Assembly (NCBI GenBank): GCA_004525875.1 | Contig: SPBQ01000060.1 | Span: 1-9,172, forward strand | Source of the DNA: Myxococcales bacterium | Lineage (GTDB): Bacteria; Desulfobacterota_B; Binatia; UBA1149; SPBQ01 | DNA length: 9,172 nucleotides | Direction: 5' to 3' | In this document: piece by piece, positions 1-6,605 of the stretch | How the letters are laid out: every line of letters starts with the position of its first letter | How positions within the stretch are numbered: the stretch's first letter is position 1 | Program-made: the position numbers and the translations under genes | The notes under the pieces: model-generated | The model's database searches: none | Told to the model about the DNA's origin: nothing | The model's input: the letters and a program-made list of their open reading frames with translations, nothing else

Positions 1-2
1 AG

Positions 3-934
3 GCGCTGGCGATTATCGCCGTCGTGTTCACGCATGCGGGTCTCGACCCGTGGAGCCCTAGCCACACCTACACCGACCGTCTGCTCTGCCAAGGATGGGT
101 CGATTTCCACGTGACGTCCTTCATCCTCGTTGCGGGCTTCCTTGCGGCACGAAGCGGTAGGATGGATGCGCGAGCTCTTGGGCGGCGGCTCGTACGCATA
201 CTGTGCCCCTATCTCCTCGCGTCGCTGGTCGTGCAAGCCACAGGCGTCTCGGCTGCGGATGGTCCCGGCGAGATTCTCTACGAGCTGGCCACTGGCGGGT
301 CCCTCGGAATCTACTACTTCGTCTTTCTCATCTTCGTCTTCGCCTTGCTCTCCTGGCCGATGTCTCGTGCCGGTCGCAACACGCTGGAGGTCTTGCTCGT
401 CGTGGTGTGCGCCTACGACGCGTTCGCCACGCTGTTGCCGTCGTGGGCTGTACTACCGAGCCAGGAGTACTGGCGGATTCGGAATCCGATCAGCAGCTAC
501 CCTTACTTTCTGATCGGCTGGGTCTCGTTCCTCAACTTGCACGAGATCGGCGCGATTCACCGAGTACACAAGAGCAGTCTGCGGTCAGGCGCTGTTGCCG
601 CCATCGTCGTGTACGTCATCGTGACCGCCACTCGGGCTTTCTACCGCCTCAATGCCATTTTTCGATCGGTCTACACGCTCGGTGTGGTGACGCTGATCAC
701 GTCGCGGACAGCAGCTCGCCACCGCCGGCTGCGGTCCGCTTTCTCAGCCGATCCGTGTACACGATCTACCTCTACCACCACCTGTTTCAGATCTTGGCGA
801 GACCCTATGTCGCGGGCTGGTCGCCCCTGTCCAGGATTCTGGCGCAGTTCGCACTGGGGCTTGCGGGGGGCTCGATCGTCTATGCGGTCGGCGGACGGCT
901 GCTGGGGCGGCGATCGAGGCTCCTTCTTGGCTAG
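3..934 (+). CDS. Membrane acyltransferase, acyltransferase-3 family; 5'-partial and frameshifted
   Basis: Integral membrane acyltransferase of the acyltransferase-3 family, which transfers acyl groups such as acetyl onto sugars of surface polysaccharides or onto lipids. The frame is open from the window edge. The first residues, ALAIIAVVFTHAG, match the family's first membrane helix and its conserved histidine, so only a short N-terminus is missing. GTG at 24 is an internal Val codon, not the start. Hydrophobic helices follow, for example around YYFVFLIFVFALL, YPYFLIGWVSFL and VAAIVVYVIVTAT. After about base 715 this frame turns into Arg/Ser-rich nonsense. The frame beginning at base 2 modulo 3 instead gives FLSRSVYTIYLYHHLFQI and a last hydrophobic helix, typical of the family's C-terminus, ending at the TAG at 932-934. 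The gene is therefore either a pseudogene or an assembly error. Without correction the first frame runs on to 941. Family confidence is good; the acceptor substrate cannot be read. Confidence 0.8.
700..742 (+). other. Apparent frameshift site inside the acyltransferase gene
   Basis: Family-like sequence runs in one frame up to roughly LITSRTAAR (about base 718). It resumes one frame earlier from FLSRSVYTIYL (base 740 onward). One missing base, or two extra bases, between these points would restore a single protein. The stretch is GC-rich with short CCG repeats and no long homopolymer, so neither real mutation nor sequencing error is favoured by the bases alone. Confidence 0.75.
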
Positions 935-1121
935 GTGGTAGTCACGGGGCTGTGGTGGTCGTTGGTAGCAAGCTCAGCTTGCGTGGACCGTCGCTGCGTA
1001 TCCCCGCGCGTGGCCCGTGGCCTCCGCGAGTCACCGGACGTGGTCCTCCAAGCGCGGGTGCAACCGGCAGAGCTGTGGACACGTCTATGCTGAAACAATG
1101 GGACTCCGAGGTGGACGACGA
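935..1121. other. Non-coding gap between converging genes, with one hairpin
   Basis: This 187-base stretch separates the stop of the acyltransferase from the stop of the copper-protein gene on the other strand. Open frames across it are GC-driven, low-complexity shadows with no recognisable domain. The only clear structure is the inverted repeat at 968-982. Confidence 0.6.
968..982. terminator. Short perfect hairpin between convergent genes; possible terminator
   Basis: GCAAGC and GCTTGC form a perfect 6-bp stem with a 3-base loop (TCA), 33 bases past the acyltransferase stop. No T-tract follows on either strand, so this is not a classical intrinsic terminator. Its position between two gene ends is the main argument for a role in ending transcription. 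Confidence 0.3.
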
Positions 1122-3446
1122 TCACGGGTCCAGGAAATAGGCCCCGAACAGGATGAACATCTCGTCTTCGGTCGTCACGCCGCCTCGTACCGGGCAGGCA
1201 TCGCACAGGCCATCGCTCGCCCCGGGAGCGCTGTCGCAAAACGAGTCGTCCCCGTAGCAAGCGATTCCGTTGTTCGGTCCCGCGATGCAGGCCCTTACCG
1301 AAACGTCACAGCTCGAGCCCAGGGGGTTGGAGGCGCGCTTGACCGCTGGACTGCCTGCTGCGGCACCGTTGTCGTACAGGGCGCAGTACCTGAATCGCCG
1401 CTGATCCGCGGGGATGAACCCGAAGTGCATGGGGGGATCGAGCTTTAGCTGATCGGGATCTGCGTAGTCGGTGCTGACGTAGACGAGTTGGCCCGCGTCG
1501 CCCGGTGGACAGGTGGCGGCGTCCGAGCAGGTTCCGTTGGGCGGCGCGAAGATCCGGAACCGGACCCCGAAGCGGTGTGTGTGAGAGCTCAGGTGGAACA
1601 CGTTCGAGGTCTCCGGCACCACGAAGTCCCAGCAGTATTCGCGCTGCTCGAATGGCGGCACGTCGGGTACGAAGATCTGGCTAGCGTCGGCGATATTGTG
1701 CACCGGCGCGAGCTGGTCGGCCGGCGCTGCGAACTCGAGATTGAGGTACTGGCTCATGCTGCCGTCGTGAGTCGTCGTGTTGAAGGCGTGAGAGTTCCAG
1801 ATGATGATGCCAGACATCGGTAGCAGCGCGTACACGCCGTCGGCGAACTCCTGCTCGCGGTATGCTTCCTGAGAGGCGCTGAAACCGTTCTCGGGAGCGC
1901 TCGCGTCGGGGGGGCCATAGCCGATGCACGCCACCGCCGAAACGATACCGCCGCTGCAGCCGGGGGTATCGCCGGTGGCCGGATCGACCGCCGCCGGGTC
2001 GCAGCCCTGTCCGTGCAACGGATCGGTCGAGTCCTGGAACTTGAGGGTCCACCCGCCCCAGGCCGGGTGCGTCGTGTCGTGTTCGCCGGCGTATAGCTGG
2101 GCACCGCTGTGATGCGATTGGGGGTCTTGCGCCAGCACCTGACGGTGCCAGAGGAAGCATTCACCGCTCGGGTTGTTGTGGAGTCCGAGGTTGCAAGAGA
2201 CCTTCGCACTCTCCGGAACGAGATTCGTCTGCGTCAGGTCGTAGTACGTCGCCGTGCAGATCTCTCTCTCGGTCCCGGCGAGAAGCGGCCAGGGCGGCAT
2301 GTGGAACTGGACGCCGACACCGGCGCCCGGAGGATCCGGGGCCGGGATCGTCAATGGATCGGGCTCCGGCAGGCAGGTCGCAAGCAACTCGGCCGTCCCC
2401 GTCACGACCAGGTCTTCGGGCGCACCGCCGCGAATCCACAGCTCCAGAGCCTCGAGATGCTCGGCCGTCAGCGCGCCGCCGGTCGGCATCGGCGAGCCGC
2501 CGAACAGCGGAACGCCCCCGAACGTACCTGCGTGGAGCCTGTCGTACAGCACGCTGAGCTCGTGGTCGCCGGGCTGGACCCGCGCGACGCCCGGCGCGGC
2601 CTGCGACGGCGTGCCGACCAGGTTCGCGTATGAATTGCCGGCCGTGAGGTCGAGCCCGTTCTGCGGCGCGTTCGCGTCGTGGCAGATTGCGTTGTCGCAA
2701 CCATAGCCTTCGAAGACGATGCTCTGGATGGCATCGAACGTGCTTGCGTACGCTGTCGTGTCGCAGGCCGAAGGTGTGCAGTCGTTCGCGCAACCGTCGC
2801 CCTCCTCGAGATTGCCGTCGTCGCAGCCCTCTCCGAGCTCGACGATGCCGTTTCCGCAGATCTGCACGGGGCATCCGCCCGCCGGCGGTCCTGCGCGCCT
2901 CGCGATGAAACGTCCGTTCGTGTTTCTCTTCACGTCACCGCCGAATTGAGTGCAGTACCACTCGTCCCCGATCATGAAGTGCACCCAGACCGAGTCCTGT
3001 GAACCGACGAGATCGAGACGCAGGTTGGCGCCTCTTGCGACAATCTTGATGCTGCCCGCTGCCGCGGAGGATTTGAGATGGGCGGTTTTCACTCCGCCGG
3101 CCGAAGTGCTCCCGTCCTGGTACCTGAAGCCCGCACCGGTAGCGGTGCGCCACAGGGTCGGGTCAAGCAGAATGACCGGCGTCCGTCCCGTAACGACTCC
3201 ATCCTCGTCGGTCCACCTGAGGAGAATCGCGGTCGGTGCGATGGCGGGATCGTGCTCACCGAAGAACACGTTCAGCTGGCGTTCGCTCTTGAAGATCAGC
3301 CGGCGACGGTCGGGGCCCCTCGACGTGTCTACCTTGATTGTCTTGCCGCCGAGTCCGATGTTCGTGACGTGTGCCGCGGCGTGGTCGGGCACGAACAGGT
3401 GGCACAACGAAAGGGAAGCGATGAAGACGGGGATGGTCAGCTGCAT
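1122..3446 (-). CDS. Secreted multidomain protein: disulfide-rich repeat, cytochrome-c-like segment and PHM-like copper monooxygenase module
   Basis: Predicted exported protein of 774 residues. Residues 1-25 form a hydrophobic signal-like leader ending in an Ala-rich cleavage region. Residues about 30-190 are a beta-rich region of unknown role. Residues 197-228 (CGNGIVELGEGCDDGN and following) are a Myxococcus-type disulfide-rich repeat (DUF4215-like). Residues about 240-345 resemble a c-type cytochrome: C250-X4-C255-H256, then GLDL, a PGD motif, M320 in SPMPTGG as a possible axial ligand, and a final LWIRGGAP. Residues about 380-774 resemble the copper type II ascorbate-dependent monooxygenases (PHM/DBM). 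H445-H446 plus H553 match the CuH site. H622-T-H624 plus M763 in TTEDEM match the CuM site. The true substrate is unknown; peptide amidation should not be assumed. The ATG at 3446 is preferred because the leader follows directly, although no good Shine-Dalgarno sequence is visible. The gene stands alone and is divergent from the radical SAM gene. Confidence 0.8.
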   Translation of the reverse strand: MQLTIPVFIASLSLCHLFVPDHAAAHVTNIGLGGKTIKVDTSRGPDRRRLIFKSERQLNVFFGEHDPAIAPTAILLRWTDEDGVVTGRTPVILLDPTLWRTATGAGFRYQDGSTSAGGVKTAHLKSSAAAGSIKIVARGANLRLDLVGSQDSVWVHFMIGDEWYCTQFGGDVKRNTNGRFIARRAGPPAGGCPVQICGNGIVELGEGCDDGNLEEGDGCANDCTPSACDTTAYASTFDAIQSIVFEGYGCDNAICHDANAPQNGLDLTAGNSYANLVGTPSQAAPGVARVQPGDHELSVLYDRLHAGTFGGVPLFGGSPMPTGGALTAEHLEALELWIRGGAPEDLVVTGTAELLATCLPEPDPLTIPAPDPPGAGVGVQFHMPPWPLLAGTEREICTATYYDLTQTNLVPESAKVSCNLGLHNNPSGECFLWHRQVLAQDPQSHHSGAQLYAGEHDTTHPAWGGWTLKFQDSTDPLHGQGCDPAAVDPATGDTPGCSGGIVSAVACIGYGPPDASAPENGFSASQEAYREQEFADGVYALLPMSGIIIWNSHAFNTTTHDGSMSQYLNLEFAAPADQLAPVHNIADASQIFVPDVPPFEQREYCWDFVVPETSNVFHLSSHTHRFGVRFRIFAPPNGTCSDAATCPPGDAGQLVYVSTDYADPDQLKLDPPMHFGFIPADQRRFRYCALYDNGAAAGSPAVKRASNPLGSSCDVSVRACIAGPNNGIACYGDDSFCDSAPGASDGLCDACPVRGGVTTEDEMFILFGAYFLDP

Positions 3447-3705
3447 GAACCGGTACGCGCTGTGGTGGATGCAGAACTCATCACGCCTGCATCGAGACGT
3501 TCAACCGGTGAGACCGAGGCGTCATTTGCGGTCGACGAATGCGTGAGGAGTCGGCGGAAGCGCTCTTCTTGATGCGCGCCGCCCGGGGGCTATGTCAACC
3601 GCTCGTGGGTCGGGTCGGGTTGCGCTGCGTGCGCTCCTGAAGATCGCTGACCGGCCATGCCGCCGCGTTCCTGGCAGGCGCGCGCGGGGGTGCCTGCTCG
3701 TAACG

Positions 3706-3764
3706 CTGACGGCGCCAACGAAGCGTCGAGCTCAGGTCTCGCGAAGAACCGTGCCGGCCGTCAG
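3706..3764 (+). other. Long-range inverted repeat with a nested hairpin
   Basis: CTGACGGC at 3706-3713 pairs perfectly with GCCGTCAG at 3757-3764. Inside the 43-base loop, CGAG and CTCG form a smaller stem. A further weak stem, GAAAC/GTTTC at 3774-3789 inside CCGG repeats, follows. Such nesting could be a folded leader RNA, but 8-bp stems at this spacing also arise by chance in GC-rich DNA. Confidence 0.25.
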
Positions 3765-3828
3765 TCCCGGCGAGAAACGTCTGTGTTTCCGGCCGTGGCT
3801 CTGTGAAACACTGTCCCGGTAATTTCCC

Positions 3829-3852
3829 GCCCGTCGCGATCGACGGGCCTTT
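3829..3852 (+). terminator. Strong hairpin upstream of the B12 radical SAM gene; terminator, attenuator or operator
   Basis: GCCCGTCG at 3829-3836 and CGACGGGC at 3841-3848 make a perfect 8-bp GC-rich stem with a CGAT loop, followed on the + strand by CTTT. The T-tract is short. The hairpin ends about 49 bases before the GTG start of the radical SAM gene. It could stop read-through, act as an attenuator of the downstream gene, or be a dyad operator. Confidence 0.4.
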
Positions 3853-3897
3853 ACGGACCGAGAGAGATCTACCCGTGCCGTTCCCCGGACTGATGCA

Positions 3898-5631
3898 GTG
3901 TTCTGCCTGATTCGCCCACCGGGCGTCGAGACGTTCCGGATCGGAACGCTGACGATCGCCCCCCCGCTCGGGGCGGCCTACATCGCGGCGGCGGTGGAGG
4001 CCAGCGGCCGGCCGGTCTCGGTGATCGATGCTGTCGCAGAAGCACCGCGCACGCACACCGCCTACTTTCGCGGCTATCTGATCGGACTGCGGCTCGCGGA
4101 AATCGTACGTCGCATCCCGGCCGAGGCGGCGGTCGTGGGGATCACCTGCATCTTCACGCACGAGTGGCCGTTGACGGCTCGGCTGATCGCGCTCATCAAG
4201 CGAGCTCGTCCGGAGCTGAGGGTGGTGGTCGGTGGTGAGCATGTGAGCTGCATGCCCGAGTTCTCCATGGCGACAGCCCCCGCGGACTATCTGGTGATCG
4301 GTGAAGGCGAGGAGACGATCATCGATCTGCTCGGGCTGATCGAGCGCGGTGGCAACCCGCGCTACGTGCCCGGCATCGCTTTCCGAGACGGCGACGACAT
4401 CGTCGTCAACCCTCGACGCGCTCGCAACCTCCAGATCGACGAACTTCCCCCACCGGCTTGGCATCACTTCGATCTGAAGACCTACCACGAGAACCGTTTC
4501 GTGGGTGGGATGTACTCAGCGTCCCTGACCGTGCCCATGCTCGCCACTCGAGGCTGCCCCTACCAGTGTACCTATTGCTCGTCGCCCAACATGTGGACTC
4601 CTAGGTGGGTCGCGCGCAAGCCGACCGCGGTGGTGGATGAGATGGAAGACTATGTCCGGCGGCTGGGAGCCGGCAACTTTCCCTTCCAGGACCTGACGGC
4701 GATCCTCGACAGGGATTGGATCGTCGAGTTCTGTGAGGAGATCTTACGCCGGGGGCTCGATATCACATGGCAGCTGCCGTCCGGGACCCGCTCCGAGGCG
4801 ATCGATGCCGAAGTTGCCCACCTGCTGGCGCGCACCGGGATGGCTTGCATGGCATACGCGCCGGAGTCCGGCTCCGAGACGACGCGTCGGCTCATCAAGA
4901 AGCGGATGAGGACCGATAAGTTGTTCGCCAGCATCCGCGCGGCCGCTCAAGCCGACCTCAACGTGGCGGCGTTCGTCGTTCTGGGGTTCCCTCACGACAG
5001 GCCCGAGCACATGCGCGAGACGCTCGAGTTCGTCAAGGAGATCGCAGCGGCGGGTGTGACGGATCTCGGGACGTCCTACTACATGGCATTGCCGGGCACC
5101 GAGTTGTTCAACAACATTTACCGCAACGGTGGTATCGAGCTCGACCGTCGCTATTTCCGCCACATACTCGAGGGGCTGGCGATCATCCCGGCGAACAGCT
5201 ACTGCGATGAGATCGGCCGAGTGGGATTGTTGTTCTGGCGCGCGCGACTCAGCTTGGCTTTCTACCTGGCGAGCTTGCGCAAACTCGGTGCCGGCGCTGC
5301 GTGGCGCGGAGTGCGACGCGCGTTCGGTGATCGGAGTCACGGATCGAAGCTGCAGACCGCCGTGCGGGTTGCCATCAAGAATGGCATCAGTGTGGTGAAG
5401 TCGCGCCTGGGTCGGCGCTGGATGCCTCGGCATGAGGAAGATCTGATGTTCGCCGAATGGGACGCCGTGTACCGTGAGATCTGGGACCATCGCTTACGGA
5501 ACGGTCTGCCTGAGCCTCCTGCCGATCCCGCGGAGCTGTCCAGAACCAATGTGATCCGCGCTTTGCGGAGCGATCACGAGGCTACCCATACCTTCCGTCC
5601 CGCGACGGTGGCTGATGGCTCGGTTCGCTAG
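3898..5631 (+). CDS. B12-binding-domain radical SAM enzyme
   Basis: Predicted cytosolic radical SAM enzyme of 577 residues with the layout of cobalamin-dependent (class B methylase/BchE-like) members. Residues 1-145 form a Rossmann-like B12-binding domain: RPPG at the start, PPLGAAYIAA, VVVGGEHVS at 109-117 and VIGEGEETI at 133-141. I do not see the DxHxxG cobalamin motif, which many relatives also lack. The radical SAM core holds C220-X3-C224-X2-C227 (RGCPYQCTYCSSP), which binds the 4Fe-4S cluster, and APESGSE at 321-327. Residues about 410-577 are a helical, basic extension with an amphipathic or membrane-touching stretch around 438-452. GTG at 3898 is chosen because the family-typical N-terminus begins there; the nearby ATG at 3893 is out of frame and soon stops. 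No clear Shine-Dalgarno site is visible. The reaction may be a methylation or ring/chain rearrangement of a lipid, sugar or natural product; the substrate cannot be deduced. Confidence 0.88.
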   Translation: MFCLIRPPGVETFRIGTLTIAPPLGAAYIAAAVEASGRPVSVIDAVAEAPRTHTAYFRGYLIGLRLAEIVRRIPAEAAVVGITCIFTHEWPLTARLIALIKRARPELRVVVGGEHVSCMPEFSMATAPADYLVIGEGEETIIDLLGLIERGGNPRYVPGIAFRDGDDIVVNPRRARNLQIDELPPPAWHHFDLKTYHENRFVGGMYSASLTVPMLATRGCPYQCTYCSSPNMWTPRWVARKPTAVVDEMEDYVRRLGAGNFPFQDLTAILDRDWIVEFCEEILRRGLDITWQLPSGTRSEAIDAEVAHLLARTGMACMAYAPESGSETTRRLIKKRMRTDKLFASIRAAAQADLNVAAFVVLGFPHDRPEHMRETLEFVKEIAAAGVTDLGTSYYMALPGTELFNNIYRNGGIELDRRYFRHILEGLAIIPANSYCDEIGRVGLLFWRARLSLAFYLASLRKLGAGAAWRGVRRAFGDRSHGSKLQTAVRVAIKNGISVVKSRLGRRWMPRHEEDLMFAEWDAVYREIWDHRLRNGLPEPPADPAELSRTNVIRALRSDHEATHTFRPATVADGSVR

Positions 5632-5687
5632 ATCGGGCTCTGCGCGGTCGATCGCCCCACGTGCCCTGGTATTGCGAACCGTTCCCG

Positions 5688-6605
5688 CTATCCGTTTGGC
5701 GTGAGGCCTCGCTGGCGCTGAACCGGCAGCAACCGGCGCAGCGCGAGTCGACCCAGCGTGGCGAGCGTGAGGGTGCCGGCGCCCATCCATGCGGCGGGGG
5801 CCGGCCCGTCCAGCGCTAACCCCAGGCAGAAGATCGGCAGCACCAGCGGCACGGCCCGGAAGTGGGTCCCGTGGAGCCAGCGTACCGTGAACAGAGCGAT
5901 CATCAGCGGCGCGAGGAACGCGGCTGTCGACAGCGAGCCGGGGTCGGGCGGCATGGACACGAGGCGCGCGCCCGAGACGGCGGCGGCGAGCACACAAGCG
6001 GCGACCCGGACTCCCCGCCAGCGGGCGTCTGGATCGAGAAGCTGGAGGCCTGCGCACGCCAGTCCCGCGAGGAGCGCGGCCGTCGGTGGAGCGCAGACCG
6101 CAAAGGGCAGCAGCAGCCACGACGCGTAAAGCCGACCGCGCGCGCCAAACTCCGCGGCGCCGAACGCGAGCAACGCCAGTGCGGCGTTGAAGTGCAGCCC
6201 CCCCGGGTACCACAGACCGGCCGTCAGCAAGACGAGCTCGCCCGCACTCCACAGTCGCAACGGCTCGAGCGCCTCGCCCGGCAGGAGACGGTCGGCCGCT
6301 TCCGCGCGGACCCCCAGCATCGCGGACGCGAGGTCACGCGCGACGGCGTTGTTGTCGCGATTCTCTCGCTCCACCCCGGTTCGGCCACCAGGTATGTCGC
6401 CGCGCCGGTACAGGGTGAACGTTCCTGGCGGCAGAGGCCGTTCCTGCTCGTGTCCCGCCAGACGCCACCGAAGCCGGTGTCCCCGGCCTTCGGGCACGAC
6501 GCTCAAGCTGGTCATCACCTCGGCCAGCTCCTTGGAGGGAAGCGCCGTCTCGAACGATTTCAGATGGCGCAGGAGCAGGTAGCGTACGGCGTGCTCGGTT
6601 TTCAC
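5688..6605 (-). CDS. Polytopic membrane protein of unknown function, coupled to the radical SAM gene
   Basis: I do not recognise a family. The 305-residue product has a soluble, charged N-terminal part (about 1-115) containing a beta-like stretch LPPGTFTLYRRGDIPG and the polar run RENRDNNAVARDL. About six hydrophobic segments follow, near 121-150, 160-188, 201-212, 228-243, 251-266 and 271-290, and then a short basic tail. The start codon is GTG at 6603-6605. It shares four bases (GTGA) with the stop of the upstream radical SAM gene and has no visible Shine-Dalgarno site, so translation is probably coupled. It is the last gene of the minus-strand run, and its stop lies 56 bases from the stop of the convergent B12 radical SAM gene. 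A soluble head on a membrane bundle could be a sensor, an assembly factor or a transporter-like part. Its function is open. Confidence 0.72.
   Translation of the reverse strand: MKTEHAVRYLLLRHLKSFETALPSKELAEVMTSLSVVPEGRGHRLRWRLAGHEQERPLPPGTFTLYRRGDIPGGRTGVERENRDNNAVARDLASAMLGVRAEAADRLLPGEALEPLRLWSAGELVLLTAGLWYPGGLHFNAALALLAFGAAEFGARGRLYASWLLLPFAVCAPPTAALLAGLACAGLQLLDPDARWRGVRVAACVLAAAVSGARLVSMPPDPGSLSTAAFLAPLMIALFTVRWLHGTHFRAVPLVLPIFCLGLALDGPAPAAWMGAGTLTLATLGRLALRRLLPVQRQRGLTPNG

Larger units (their letters stand above)
3447..3897. other. Intergenic region between divergent genes, holding inverted repeats
   Basis: The 451 bases lie between the starts of the copper-protein gene (leftward) and the B12 radical SAM gene (rightward), so both promoters should be here. 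I see no convincing sigma-70 pair. Frames crossing it, for example rightward 3592-3822 and leftward from 4488 to 3595, read as Arg/Pro-rich shadows without domains. Three inverted repeats occur at 3706-3764, 3767-3792 and 3829-3848, all on the radical SAM side, which suggests a structured leader or an operator. Confidence 0.5.

Noticed and set aside
3790..3850. Faint likeness to a cobalamin riboswitch core (GTGAAAC, then CACTGTCCCGGTAA) ahead of a B12-binding radical SAM gene
   Set aside because: The order and spacing of conserved boxes do not fit, a B12 box is not found, and the match is short. A covariance search with the Rfam cobalamin family (RF00174) would decide it.
3595..4488. Long leftward open frame of 297 residues across the intergenic gap and the start of the B12 radical SAM gene
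   Set aside because: It opposes a clearly coding gene over most of its length, is rich in Arg/Asp/Gly with no domain, and is explained by high GC at third codon positions.
5551..5577. Inverted repeat GTGATC...GATCAC with an inner CCGC/GCGG near the end of the B12 radical SAM gene
   Set aside because: It lies inside the coding sequence, about 55 bases before the stop, with an uneven bulge and no T-tract, so it is not a convincing terminator.
5632..5687. Searched for a bidirectional terminator between the convergent B12 radical SAM and membrane-protein genes
   Set aside because: Only 4-bp GGGC/GCCC pairings are present and there is no T-tract on either strand.
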